64,000 bases of DNA from Actinospica sp035493475 (GCA_035493475.1 DATJIF010000183.1:1-64000); one strand, 5' to 3'; positions 16,990 through 26,121 are shown, numbered from the stretch's first letter. Notes: generated from the sequence alone by a model not told the origin. Numbers and translations: made by a program.

Positions 16990-18441
16990 ATGACGCAAGT
17001 GCAAGCCCCCGCGGCGGCGCCACCGACACGTTCGGTCCTGCCCGCCGGGAGACTTGATCGGCACTTCGGGATCGCGGAGCGCGGTTCGACCGTGAGCCGC
17101 GAGGTCCGAGGCGGACTGACCACGTTCTTCGCGATGGCCTACATCGTGCTGCTCAACCCGATCATCATCGGCAGCGCCGCCGATGTGACCGGTGCGCACC
17201 TGTCGATCAGTGAACTGACAACCGCGACCGCCTTCGCCGCGGCCGTGACCACGCTGCTGATGGGCTTCGTCGGCAATGCGCCGCTCGCGCTGGCCGCGGG
17301 TCTCGGCACGAGCGGGGTCGTGGTCTCGCAGATCGCGCCGCATATGACGTGGCCGCAAGCCATGGGCCTGATGGTGCTGGAAGGCGTCGTGATCATCCTG
17401 CTGGTGGTCACGGGCCTGCGCGAGACGATCATGAACGCGATCCCATTGCCGCTCAAGCACGCGATCAGCGTCGGGATCGGCGCGTTCGTGGCGCTGATCG
17501 GCCTGGTCGACTCCGGCGTCGTCACCCGGCAGCCGGACGCGGCGCACTCCACCGTGCCCGTGCAGCTCGGCGTCGGCGGACACCTCACAGGCTGGCCCGC
17601 GTTCGTGTTCTGCTTCGGCCTGCTGCTGATGATCGCGTTGATGGCGCGGCGGATCCCGGGCGCGATCCTGATCGGCATCGTCGCCTCGACCGTGCTGGCC
17701 GTGGCCGTGGAGAAGATCGCGCACATCCCGGACACCGCCTGGGGCCTCGTCGTCCCGAAGATGCCGTCGTCGTTCTTCTCAGCACCCCGATTCGGGCTCT
17801 TCGGCCACGTGGACCTGTTCGGCGGCTTCGCGAGGGCGGGCGCGGCCACGGCGACGATCGCGCTGTTCACGCTCGTGCTCTCCGGCTTCTTCGACGCGAT
17901 GGGCACGATCATGGGCGTCACCAGCGAGGCCGGGCTCACCGACGAGAACGGCAGGCTGCCCGGCATCTCGCGGATCCTGCTCGTGGACGGCGTCGGCGCG
18001 GTGGTCGGCGGCGGCTCCGGAGCCTCGGCGAACACGGTCTTCGTCGAGTCCACGGCCGGGGTCGGCGAGGGCGCGCGCACCGGCGTGGCCTCGATCGTGA
18101 CCGGACTGCTGTTCGCGGCCACGCTGCTGTTCACGCCGATCGCCACGCTCGTGCCGGCCGAGGCGACGACGCCAGCGCTGGTGCTCATCGGGGCCCTGAT
18201 GATGGCGCAGATCCGGCACGTGGACTTCACGGACTTCGAGATCGCGGTCCCGGCGTTCCTGACGATCGTGATGATGCCGTTCACGTACTCGATCACCGAC
18301 GGCGTCGGCGCGGGCCTGATCGCCTACACGGTCATCAAGGTCGCGAAGGGCAAATGGCGCGAGCCCGGCTGGTTCGTCTGGGGCGTGACCGTCGTGTTCG
18401 TCGTCTTCTTCGGGATCAGCGGCATCCAGCACACCCTCTGA
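16990..18441 (+). CDS. NCS2/AzgA-type purine permease
   Basis: This 483-residue membrane protein has about 12-14 hydrophobic segments. FGIAERGSTVSREVRGGLTT followed by FFAMAYIVLLNP near the N-terminus, and FFDAMGTIMGVTSEAGL with SANTVFVESTAGVGEGARTG in the second half, are characteristic of AzgA-like NCS2 permeases for hypoxanthine, guanine or adenine. It would supply substrate to the xanthine dehydrogenase encoded upstream. The ATG follows AGGAGAG after a 15-bp gap. Proton symport is family knowledge. Which purine is preferred cannot be told from the sequence. Confidence 0.92.
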   Translation: MTQVQAPAAAPPTRSVLPAGRLDRHFGIAERGSTVSREVRGGLTTFFAMAYIVLLNPIIIGSAADVTGAHLSISELTTATAFAAAVTTLLMGFVGNAPLALAAGLGTSGVVVSQIAPHMTWPQAMGLMVLEGVVIILLVVTGLRETIMNAIPLPLKHAISVGIGAFVALIGLVDSGVVTRQPDAAHSTVPVQLGVGGHLTGWPAFVFCFGLLLMIALMARRIPGAILIGIVASTVLAVAVEKIAHIPDTAWGLVVPKMPSSFFSAPRFGLFGHVDLFGGFARAGAATATIALFTLVLSGFFDAMGTIMGVTSEAGLTDENGRLPGISRILLVDGVGAVVGGGSGASANTVFVESTAGVGEGARTGVASIVTGLLFAATLLFTPIATLVPAEATTPALVLIGALMMAQIRHVDFTDFEIAVPAFLTIVMMPFTYSITDGVGAGLIAYTVIKVAKGKWREPGWFVWGVTVVFVVFFGISGIQHTL

Positions 18442-18459
18442 GAAAGGCGGAATCCGAAA

Positions 18460-19665
18460 ATGCAGGACATCGCACAGCGACTCGCCGCCTGGCATCGGGC
18501 CGGGCAGCAATACGCCGTGGCCACGGTCGTCGCCGTACGCGGCAGCGCGCCGCGCCAGCCCGGCGCCGCGCTCGCCGTCAACGCGGCGGGCGAGGCGGTC
18601 GGGTCGGTCTCCGGCGGCTGCGTCGAGGCAGCGGTGTACGAGCTCTGTCGCGAGGCCCTGCAGCACGGCACGCCCGTCCTCGAGTCCTTCGGCTACAGCG
18701 ACGAGGACGCCTTCGCCATCGGCCTGACCTGCGGCGGCGAACTCGACGTGTTCGTGCAGCCGGTCACGCCGGGAACCGCGGGCGACCCCTTCGGCACGAC
18801 GCTCGACGCGATCGGCGCGGGCACCCGGGTCGCGCTGGCCCGGGTGGTCACCGGGCCGCGCGACGTGCTCGGCCGCGCCGTCGCGGTCCGGGCGCCGGAG
18901 CCCGAGCCGGTGTTCGGCACGCCCGGCTCGGCCGTCACGAGGGCCATGCTCGCGGACGACGCGACCGTGTGGCGCAGCGTCGGCACACTCGGCTCCGCGG
19001 ACCGCGACCGCGCCGTCGTCGGCCGCGCGGGCGCGATGCTCGACCTCGGCCGGACCGGCACGTTCACGATCGGGGCGGACGGCAGCGAGTGCGGCGAACC
19101 GATGACCGTGTTCGTCGAGTCCTACGGGACCGCGCCGCGGCTTCTGGTCTTCGGCGCGATCGACTTCGCCGCCGCCCTGGTCACAGCCGGGAAGTTCCTC
19201 GGCTTCCAGGTGACCGTGTGCGACGCGCGCCCCGTGTTCGCCACCGCGGCCCGCTTCCCGGACGCCGACGAGGTGGTCGTGGACTGGCCGCACCGCTACC
19301 TGGCGACGCAGCACATTGATCGACGTACCGCCGTCTGTGTACTGACACACGACGAGAAGTTCGACCTGCCGCTGCTGGAGGCGGCGCTGCGTCTGCCGGT
19401 CGGCTACGTCGGCGCCATGGGCTCGCGCCGGACCTGCGCGCAGCGAATCCGGCGGCTGCGCGAGCAAGGACTCGACGACGCCGAACTCGCGCGCCTGCAC
19501 TCGCCGATCGGCCTCGACCTCGGCGGACGCACGCCGCAGGAGACGGCCGTCGCGATCGTCGCGGAGATCGTGGCCGCACGCCACGGCGGTTCCGGCCGCC
19601 AACTGGCCGCGGTGACCACCCCCATCCACGCCGCCCACGACACGAAGGACCTGGCATGCCTCTGA
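18460..19665 (+). CDS. XdhC/CoxI-family molybdenum hydroxylase maturation protein
   Basis: This 401-residue protein has an N-terminal XdhC/CoxI domain (RGSAPRQPGAALAV, GSVSGGCVEAAVYE, CGGELDVFVQPV) and a C-terminal Rossmann-like XdhC_C domain (LVFGAIDFAAALVTAGKFLG, VLTHDEKFDLPLLEAAL, YVGAMGSRR, GLDLGGRTPQETA). XdhC binds the molybdenum cofactor and inserts the sulfurated form into xanthine dehydrogenase. Its presence supports an active molybdenum hydroxylase from this operon. The ATG follows GAAAGGCGGA. The last 10 bases overlap the next gene. Confidence 0.9.
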   Translation: MQDIAQRLAAWHRAGQQYAVATVVAVRGSAPRQPGAALAVNAAGEAVGSVSGGCVEAAVYELCREALQHGTPVLESFGYSDEDAFAIGLTCGGELDVFVQPVTPGTAGDPFGTTLDAIGAGTRVALARVVTGPRDVLGRAVAVRAPEPEPVFGTPGSAVTRAMLADDATVWRSVGTLGSADRDRAVVGRAGAMLDLGRTGTFTIGADGSECGEPMTVFVESYGTAPRLLVFGAIDFAAALVTAGKFLGFQVTVCDARPVFATAARFPDADEVVVDWPHRYLATQHIDRRTAVCVLTHDEKFDLPLLEAALRLPVGYVGAMGSRRTCAQRIRRLREQGLDDAELARLHSPIGLDLGGRTPQETAVAIVAEIVAARHGGSGRQLAAVTTPIHAAHDTKDLACL

Positions 19666-20066
19666 TATTCCTCAACGGCGGTGCGATGCGCGGCGGCCCG
19701 CTCAACCACCTCCTGGGCGACTCGCCGCTGATCGGCCGGGTACGCACGGCCCCGCGCTACCGCTTCTACTCGGTGCGCGACCAGTTCCCGGCGCTCGACG
19801 AGGTCACGGCCGGCGGCGTGTCGGTCAGCGGCGAGCTCTACGACGCGGACTGGCCGGTGCTGCGCGAGGTGCTGCTGCCGACCGAACCGGCAGAGCTCGA
19901 ACTCGGTGTCATCGAACTCGACGACGGCACCGGCTGCCTGTCCATGATCCGCCGCCGGACGTACCACGAACAGCCCGGTGCCCTGCGCGACATCTCCGGT
20001 TCGCCGGACTGGAACGCGTACCGGCACACCCTGACCGCATCCCATCCCGAGGAACTGCAAGCATGA
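19656..20066 (+). CDS. Stand-alone homologue of the allophanate-hydrolase C-terminal (GGCT-like) domain
   Basis: This 136-residue protein of the gamma-glutamylcyclotransferase-like fold begins FLNGGAMRGGPLNHLLGDSP, continues RTAPRYRFYSV, and ends with VIELDDGTG and RDISGSPDWNAYRHTL. These blocks resemble the C-terminal domain of allophanate hydrolase as I know it (GMPLNH, TAP-YRLY, LxDG, DIT-WRAY), here without the amidase half. That domain performs the second step on N-carboxycarbamate. Here it lies between the XdhC gene and hydroxypyruvate isomerase, overlapping both. No ureidoglycolate lyase was found in the operon, so a role in ureidoglycolate or carbamoyl-product breakdown is a plausible but unproven inference. 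Confidence 0.7.
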   Translation: MPLIFLNGGAMRGGPLNHLLGDSPLIGRVRTAPRYRFYSVRDQFPALDEVTAGGVSVSGELYDADWPVLREVLLPTEPAELELGVIELDDGTGCLSMIRRRTYHEQPGALRDISGSPDWNAYRHTLTASHPEELQA

Positions 20067-20914
20067 GTCTGCGCTACGACGTCAACCTGTCGATCCTGTT
20101 CACCGAGCTCCCGCTGCTGGAACGCCCGGCCGCCGCGGCCGCCGCGGGCTTCACGGCGGTCGAGTTCTGGTGGCCCTTCGGCACCGAGGCCCAGCCGGGC
20201 GGCACGCAGGTGGACGAGTTCGTCGCCGCGCTGGACGCGGCCGGAGTGCGGCTCGTCGGCCTCAACCTGCTCGACGACCTCTCCGTCGGCGCGCGCGGCC
20301 TGGTCTCAGTTCCCGAACACGCGGGCCGCTTCCGGGACGCGATCCCGGTCGCCGTCGAGATCGGGCGGCGCACCGGCTGCCGGAACTTCAATGCCCTGTA
20401 CGGCAACCGCGTCGAGGGCGTCGACCCCGAGTTCCAGGACGAACTGGCCGTCACCAACCTCGACGCCGCGAGCAAGGCGATCGCGATCCTCGGCGGCACG
20501 GTGCTCATCGAGGCGCTGAACACGATCGAGTCCCCGCTCTACCCGCTCACCTCGACCCGCGCCGCGCTGGATGTGGTCGAGCGGACCGAGGAGCTGACCG
20601 GCGCGACGAACCTCGCGCTGCTGCTCGACCTCTACCACATGGCCCGGATGGGCGAGGACCTCGACGTGACCATCGGCAAGCACGCCGGACGCCTCGGCCA
20701 CGTGCAGATCGCCGACGTACCCGACCGCGGCGCACCCGGCACGAGCAGCGGCGACGGGCTGGACCACCGCGCCCTGTTCGCGGCGCTGGAGGCCGCGGAC
20801 TACTGCGTCGAGGAGGGGCTCGGATCCATCGGGCTCGAATACAAGGCCACGAACGGAGTCAGCGCCGACTCCTTCACCTGGCTGCCGGCCGAAGACCGCG
20901 CCTGGCGCAGCTGA
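20063..20914 (+). CDS. hyi: Hydroxypyruvate isomerase (TIM barrel)
   Basis: This 283-residue TIM-barrel protein of the AP-endonuclease-2/xylose-isomerase-like family starts LRYDVNLSILFTELPLLERP and has AGFTAVEFWWPFG, VLIEALNTIESPLYPLTS and HVQIADVPDRGAPGTSSGDG, matching hydroxypyruvate isomerases. It interconverts hydroxypyruvate and tartronate semialdehyde. It is directly followed by tartronate semialdehyde reductase and glyoxylate carboligase genes, the classic glyoxylate-to-glycerate set. The ATG overlaps the preceding stop by 4 bp. Confidence 0.92.
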   Translation: MSLRYDVNLSILFTELPLLERPAAAAAAGFTAVEFWWPFGTEAQPGGTQVDEFVAALDAAGVRLVGLNLLDDLSVGARGLVSVPEHAGRFRDAIPVAVEIGRRTGCRNFNALYGNRVEGVDPEFQDELAVTNLDAASKAIAILGGTVLIEALNTIESPLYPLTSTRAALDVVERTEELTGATNLALLLDLYHMARMGEDLDVTIGKHAGRLGHVQIADVPDRGAPGTSSGDGLDHRALFAALEAADYCVEEGLGSIGLEYKATNGVSADSFTWLPAEDRAWRS

Positions 20915-20944
20915 CCACCGAACACACCGTACACAGGGATATAC

Positions 20945-21838
20945 ATGTCGCAGAAGTCTCAGAAAATAGGATTCATCGGCCTCGGCATCATGGGCTCCCC
21001 CATGGCCGGGCACCTCGCCAGAGCAGGCTACGACGTCGTCGGGTTCGACATCACCGAGCCCGGCCTGGCGAAGCTCGAGGCCGCCGGCGGGCGGCGCGCC
21101 CGCAGCATCGCGGAGGCCGTCGAGGGCGCGCCGATCGTCATCACGATGCTGCCCGCCGACCCGCACGTCGAGGCCGTCGTGCTCGGCGAGGGCGGTGTGT
21201 TCCAGCACATCAAGCCGGGCACGCTGTTCATCGACTTCTCCAGCATCAAGCCCGGCACCTCGCAGAAGGTCGCCGCCGCGGGCAAGGCCAAGAACGTGCG
21301 CGTGCTGGACGCCCCGGTCTCCGGCGGCGAGAAGGGCGCGATCGACGCCGTGCTGTCCATCATGGTCGGCGGCGACCAGGCCGACTTCGACGCGGCGCGC
21401 CCGATCTTCGAGCTGGTCGGCAAGACCTGCGCCCTCTGCGGTCCGCACGGCGCCGGGCAGGCCGTGAAGGCGGCCAACCAGCTCGTGGTCGGCGGCACGT
21501 ACGCGCTCGTGGCCGAGGCGATCGTGCTGATGGAAGCCCTCGGCGTGGACGCGAAGGCGGGCCTCGACATGCTCGCCGGAGGCCTCGCCGCCTCGCGGAT
21601 CCTCGACCTCAAGCGCGACTCGATGCTGGCCCGCGACTTCAAGCCCGGCTTCCGCATCGACCTGCACCACAAGGACATGGGCACCGTCCTCGACGCGGCC
21701 CGCCAGGCGGACGTCGCACTGCCCATGAGCCTGCAAGTCGCGGCCCTGATTCAAGCCGCACGCGCCCAGGGCCTCGGCGACCAGGACCACTCGGCGCTGC
21801 TCGCCGTCATCGAGAACCTCAACGGAAAGGCCCGGTAA
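20945..21838 (+). CDS. glxR: 2-hydroxy-3-oxopropionate (tartronate semialdehyde) reductase
   Basis: This 297-residue beta-hydroxyacid dehydrogenase has the Rossmann motif GFIGLGIMGSPMAGHLARAG at residues 9-28, the substrate-binding DAPVSGGEKGA and the catalytic-lysine region KAANQLVVGG. It reduces tartronate semialdehyde to D-glycerate with NAD(P)H. It lies between hyi and gcl, separated by 30 bp from the former and 2 bp from the latter. Context makes this activity more likely than 3-hydroxyisobutyrate dehydrogenase. Confidence 0.93.
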   Translation: MSQKSQKIGFIGLGIMGSPMAGHLARAGYDVVGFDITEPGLAKLEAAGGRRARSIAEAVEGAPIVITMLPADPHVEAVVLGEGGVFQHIKPGTLFIDFSSIKPGTSQKVAAAGKAKNVRVLDAPVSGGEKGAIDAVLSIMVGGDQADFDAARPIFELVGKTCALCGPHGAGQAVKAANQLVVGGTYALVAEAIVLMEALGVDAKAGLDMLAGGLAASRILDLKRDSMLARDFKPGFRIDLHHKDMGTVLDAARQADVALPMSLQVAALIQAARAQGLGDQDHSALLAVIENLNGKAR

Positions 21839-21840
21839 CC

Positions 21841-23577
21841 ATGACCGCGCACAAGATCCCCGTCATGTCGGCCGTCGTGGAGGTGCTGAAGTCCGAGGGC
21901 GTCGACACCGTCTTCGGCTGCCCCGGCGCCGCGATCCTGCCGCTGTACAAGGCCTTCGAGCAGGATGCCGACCGAGGCATCGAGCATTTGATCGTGCGGC
22001 ACGAGGAGGGCGCCACGCACATGGCCGACGGCTGGGCACGCACCACGGGCAACGTGGGCGTGGCCATCGGCACCTCGGGCCCCGCCGGAACCAACATGAT
22101 CACCGGCCTCTACACCGCGATGGCCGACTCCATCCCGATCATCTGCATCACCGGGCAGGCCGCCTCCAACAAGCTGCACCAGGAGGCGTTCCAGGCCGTC
22201 GACATCGTCGAGATCGCCCGCCCCGTCACGAAGTGGGCCGTGCAGATCAAGGAAGCGGCGCAGGCTCCGTGGATCTTCCGCGAGGCCTTCCGCATCGCCC
22301 GCAGCGGACGCCCCGGCCCCGTGCTCATCGACCTCCCGATCGACGTGCAGCGCCAGGAGATCGTGTGGGACCCGTCGATCGACGCCCCGCTCCCGTTGAC
22401 GGCCGTCGAGCCGCAACTCCCCCGCGTCGAGCGCGCCCTCGACCTGCTGCTCGCCGCCGAGCGCCCGCTGCTGCTGTCCGGCGGCGGCGTGATCATCGGT
22501 GAGGCGCACGAAGAGCTGGTCGAGCTCGCCGAGTACCTGAACATCCCCGTGCAGGTCACGCTGATGGGCAAGGGTTCCATCGACGAATCCCACCCGCTCT
22601 ACAGCGGCATGACCGGCATCCAGACCTCGCAGCGCTACGGCAACGCGTCGTTCCTCGAGTCAGACCTCGTACTCGCCCTCGGCGCCCGCTTCGGCGACCG
22701 GCACACCGGCGACCTCGACACGTACCGCGGCTCGCGCACGTTCATCCACGTGGACATCGAGCCGACGCAGCTGGGCAAGGTCTTCGAACCCGACCTCGGC
22801 ATCGTCTCCGACACCAAGCTCTTCCTCAGAGCCCTGTTGGACGCCGCGAAGCGCCGCGACGCCCGCCGCTCCCCCGGCGCCTGGACGTCCCGCGTCGCCG
22901 AGCTCCGCAGCACCCTGACCCGCCGGGACGACTTCGACGACGTGCCGATCAAGGCCCCGCGCGTGTACCGCGAGATCAACGCCGCGTTCGGCCCGGACAC
23001 CTACTTCGTCACCGCGATCGGCCTCTACCAGATCTGGGGCGGCCAGTTCCAGCGCGGCGGCCACCCGCGCCGCTACCAGGTGTGCGGCCAGGCCGGTCCG
23101 CTCGGCTGGGAGATCCCGGCGGCGATCGGCGTCAAGACCGCGCTGAAGAACACCGAGCCGGACGCCGAGGTCGTGGGCATCGTGGGCGACTACGGCTTCC
23201 AGTTCCTGGTCGAGGAGCTCGCCGTGGCCGCGCAGTACGACATCCCGTTCGTGCTGATCATGCTGAACAACGAGTACCTGGGCCTGATCCGGCAGGCGGA
23301 GATCGGCTACGAGATGAACTTCGAGGTCGACATCCACTACGACGCCTACGGCTCCGACAACGTCAAGATCATGGAGGCGTACGGCTGCCAGGGCCGCCGC
23401 GTCTACGAACCCGGCGACATCGCCGAGGCGATCGCGTGGGCCCGCAAGGAGGCGGTGGCCAGCTCGCGGCCGGTGCTCGTCGAGATCATGATCGAGCGCG
23501 AGGCGAACACGGCCCACGGCATCCGGATCGACGCCGTCAAGGAGTTCGAGCCGCTGCCCGAGGTCGTCGGGGCCTGA
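21841..23577 (+). CDS. gcl: Glyoxylate carboligase (ThDP enzyme) with Glu at the usual Val position
   Basis: This 578-residue thiamine-diphosphate enzyme joins two glyoxylates into tartronate semialdehyde plus CO2. Gcl-type blocks are GTSGPAGTNMITGLYTAMAD, FQAVDIVEIARPVTKWAV, VDIEPTQLGK, VCGQAGPLGWEIPAAIGV and the ThDP site GDYGFQFLVEELA to LNNEYLGLIRQAE. E. coli Gcl is known to have Val51 (RHVEGASHM) where related ThDP enzymes have the catalytic Glu. This protein reads RHEEGATHM, so the Glu is present at that position, as in acetolactate synthases. Its location between glxR and glycerate kinase supports Gcl function; acetolactate synthase activity is the alternative. Confidence 0.88.
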   Translation: MTAHKIPVMSAVVEVLKSEGVDTVFGCPGAAILPLYKAFEQDADRGIEHLIVRHEEGATHMADGWARTTGNVGVAIGTSGPAGTNMITGLYTAMADSIPIICITGQAASNKLHQEAFQAVDIVEIARPVTKWAVQIKEAAQAPWIFREAFRIARSGRPGPVLIDLPIDVQRQEIVWDPSIDAPLPLTAVEPQLPRVERALDLLLAAERPLLLSGGGVIIGEAHEELVELAEYLNIPVQVTLMGKGSIDESHPLYSGMTGIQTSQRYGNASFLESDLVLALGARFGDRHTGDLDTYRGSRTFIHVDIEPTQLGKVFEPDLGIVSDTKLFLRALLDAAKRRDARRSPGAWTSRVAELRSTLTRRDDFDDVPIKAPRVYREINAAFGPDTYFVTAIGLYQIWGGQFQRGGHPRRYQVCGQAGPLGWEIPAAIGVKTALKNTEPDAEVVGIVGDYGFQFLVEELAVAAQYDIPFVLIMLNNEYLGLIRQAEIGYEMNFEVDIHYDAYGSDNVKIMEAYGCQGRRVYEPGDIAEAIAWARKEAVASSRPVLVEIMIEREANTAHGIRIDAVKEFEPLPEVVGA

Positions 23578-23578
23578 C

Positions 23579-24766
23579 ATGTCTGCCATGCATGCCATCC
23601 GTGCCATGCAGTCGTCCGCGGGCCTGGTGATCCTGGCCCCGGACAAGTTCAAGGGCTCGCTCACCGCGGCCGAGGCGGCGGGCAGGCTCGCCGCCGGGCT
23701 GCGGCGGGCCGTCCCCGGAATCGCCGTGGCCACGGTGCCGGTAGCCGACGGCGGCGAGGGCACCGTGGACGCGGTCGTCGCCGCGGCAGGCTTCCGCCGA
23801 ATCCGCGCCCTGGTCACCGGACCGACGGGCCGCCCGGTCACCGCCAGTTTCGCCGTACGCGGCGAGACCGCGGTGATCGAGTCGGCCCAAGCCTGCGGCC
23901 TCTGGCGCCTCCCCGACGGCAAGCCCGCCCCGCTCACCGCAACCTCCTTCGGCGTAGGCGAGCTCATCGCCGCCGCCCTGGACGCAGGCTGCACGCGCAT
24001 CGTCCTAGGTCTGGGCGGCAGCGCCTGCACCGACGGCGGCGCCGGCTTGGTCCAAGCCTTAGGAGCCCGCCTCACTGATGTAGATGGCACTGATGTAGAT
24101 GGCACCGGCGGCGCCGCCCTGGCCACCATCTCCACCCTCGACCTCACCGACCTGACCATCCGCCTCAAGGGAATCGACGTCACCGTAGCCTGCGACGTCG
24201 ACAACCCTCTGCTAGGTGCGAACGGGGCCGCAGCCGTCTACGGCCCCCAGAAGGGCGCATCCCCCGCAGACGTCGACCTCCTGGACACCGCGCTAGCCGC
24301 CTGGTCCGCCGCCGTAGCGCACGCCATCGACACCGACGAGTACGCCACGTACCCCGGTGCGGGCGCGGCAGGCGGCATGGGCTTCGCAGCTCTAGCCCTG
24401 CTCAACGCCCGCCTACGTCCCGGCATCGACCTGATGCTGGAGCTCGCAGGCTTCGCAGACCGCGCCGCCGGAAGCCGCCTCGTCATCACCGGCGAAGGCT
24501 CCCTCGACGCCCAGAGCCTGCGCGGCAAAGCCCCCGCAGGCGTAGCGAGCGCAGCCCGTGCACTCGACGTCCCGGTAGTCGCCGTATCAGGCATCTGTGA
24601 CCTCTCCCCCGACCAGCTCCACGACGCCGGATTCACCGCCGCGTACCAACTGACAGACATCGAAGACGACGTGGACCGCTGCATAGCCCACGCCGGCCGC
24701 CTGCTGGAACTGCTCGCCGAACGCATCGGCCGAGCGCACCTCATGACGAACGGAGCGCGACCATGA
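23579..24766 (+). CDS. Glycerate kinase
   Basis: This 395-residue member of glycerate kinase type 1 (GarK/GlxK family) has VILAPDKFKGSLTAAEAA near the N-terminus, TVPVADGGEGTVDAV, LGLGGSACTDGGAG and VITGEGSLDAQSLRGKAPAG. It phosphorylates D-glycerate, moving glyoxylate carbon into lower glycolysis. ATG 23579 follows the gcl stop by one base; ATG 23606, next to the conserved region, is an alternative start. An exact 15-bp tandem duplication (24074-24103) encodes TDVDG twice in the protein. The gene ends 4 bp inside allB. Confidence 0.93.
   Translation: MSAMHAIRAMQSSAGLVILAPDKFKGSLTAAEAAGRLAAGLRRAVPGIAVATVPVADGGEGTVDAVVAAAGFRRIRALVTGPTGRPVTASFAVRGETAVIESAQACGLWRLPDGKPAPLTATSFGVGELIAAALDAGCTRIVLGLGGSACTDGGAGLVQALGARLTDVDGTDVDGTGGAALATISTLDLTDLTIRLKGIDVTVACDVDNPLLGANGAAAVYGPQKGASPADVDLLDTALAAWSAAVAHAIDTDEYATYPGAGAAGGMGFAALALLNARLRPGIDLMLELAGFADRAAGSRLVITGEGSLDAQSLRGKAPAGVASAARALDVPVVAVSGICDLSPDQLHDAGFTAAYQLTDIEDDVDRCIAHAGRLLELLAERIGRAHLMTNGARP
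24074..24103 (+). repeat. 15-bp in-frame tandem duplication in glycerate kinase
   Basis: The 15-mer ACTGATGTAGATGGC occurs twice without a mismatch, adding a second TDVDG to the protein. Its codons (GAT, GTA) are AT-richer than the flanking sequence. It looks like a recent slippage event in a surface loop. Confidence 0.85.
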
Positions 24767-26121
24767 CCGTAGACCTGGTACTACGCTCCCGCCGCACGGT
24801 GCTCCCCGACGGCGAGCGGGCAGCCGCCGTGGCCATCCGCAACGGCGTCATCCAAGCGATCACCCCCTACGACGCGCCCCTCCCCGCTACTCAGCAGCAT
24901 GATCTCGGCGAAGACCTGGCCCTGCTCCCCGGCCTCGTCGACACCCACGTCCACGTCAACGAGCCCGGCCGCACCGAGTGGGAGGGCTTCGCGTCCGCCA
25001 CCCGCGCGGCCGCACTCGGCGGCGTGACCACGCTGATCGACATGCCGCTCAACTCGCTCCCGCCCACGCTCGATCCCGACGCGCTCGAGATCAAACGCAA
25101 GACCGCGCGGGACCAGTGCTACGTGGACGTCGGCTTCTGGGGCGGCGCCGTCCCCGGCAACGCGCACCAACTCGCCCCGCTCGACGGCCGAGGCGTGTTC
25201 GGCTTCAAGTGCTTCCTGGCCGACTCCGGCGTCCCCGAATTCCCACCCGTAACCCGCTCCCAAATGCACGAAGCCCTCCGCATCACCACCGATCTAGACA
25301 GCCTCCTGATAGTCCACGCCGAAGACGCCGAAACCCTCGACCACGCCCCCCACGTCGCCGGACGCAGCTACGCCGACTTCCTCGCCTCCCGCCCGCCGGA
25401 GGCCGAGACCGCCGCCATCGCCGCCGTCATCGAGGCCGCACGACGTACCGGCGGACGCGCGCACATCCTGCACCTAGCCTCGTCCGCCGCGCTGCCGCTG
25501 ATCGCGCGGGCCAAGGCCGAGGGCGTACGCATCACAGCCGAGACGTGCCCGCACTACCTGACGTTCAACGCGGAGGCCATCCGCGACGGCGCCACCGACC
25601 ACAAATGCTGCCCGCCGATCCGTAGCGCCGAGGACCGCGAACGACTCTGGGCCGCGCTCGGTGAAGGCCTCATCGACTGCATCGTCTCGGACCACTCGCC
25701 GTGCACACCCGACCTGAAGCGCCAAGACACCGGCGACTTCGCAGCGGCCTGGGGCGGAATCGCGTCGCTGCAACTCGGCCTCTGCGCCATCTGGACCGAG
25801 GCCGCCGAACGCGGCTTCACCCTGCACGACGTGACCACCTGGATGGCACACCGCACGTCAGACCTCGTAGACCTGCGTACGAAAGGCCGCATCGCTGTGG
25901 GCTGCGACGCCGACTTCGTGGTCTTCGATCCTGACGCACGCACCACCATCGACGCCGCGCATCTAGCCCACAAGAACCCCGTCACTCCCTACGACGGCCT
26001 GGTCCTGCGCGGCGCTGTCAAGACCACGTACCTAGCGGGCACCCCGATCAACCTAGACGCCCCCGCCGCCGGCCGGCTTCTCACGAAGAATCGGCACGTC
26101 ACGAAGGAGACGCAGCAATGA
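24763..26121 (+). CDS. allB: Allantoinase
   Basis: This 452-residue cyclic amidohydrolase has the metal motif GLVDTHVHVNEPGRTEWEGF, the carbamylated-Lys region FGFKCFLADSGVPEFPPV, HILHLASSAALP and the catalytic VSDHSPCTPDLK. The combination HVHVNEPGRTEWEGF and DHSPCTPDLK is specific for allantoinase. It opens the allantoin ring to allantoate in the cytoplasm. It overlaps glycerate kinase upstream and allantoicase downstream by 4 bp each. Length and motifs are complete. Confidence 0.95.
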   Translation: MTVDLVLRSRRTVLPDGERAAAVAIRNGVIQAITPYDAPLPATQQHDLGEDLALLPGLVDTHVHVNEPGRTEWEGFASATRAAALGGVTTLIDMPLNSLPPTLDPDALEIKRKTARDQCYVDVGFWGGAVPGNAHQLAPLDGRGVFGFKCFLADSGVPEFPPVTRSQMHEALRITTDLDSLLIVHAEDAETLDHAPHVAGRSYADFLASRPPEAETAAIAAVIEAARRTGGRAHILHLASSAALPLIARAKAEGVRITAETCPHYLTFNAEAIRDGATDHKCCPPIRSAEDRERLWAALGEGLIDCIVSDHSPCTPDLKRQDTGDFAAAWGGIASLQLGLCAIWTEAAERGFTLHDVTTWMAHRTSDLVDLRTKGRIAVGCDADFVVFDPDARTTIDAAHLAHKNPVTPYDGLVLRGAVKTTYLAGTPINLDAPAAGRLLTKNRHVTKETQQ

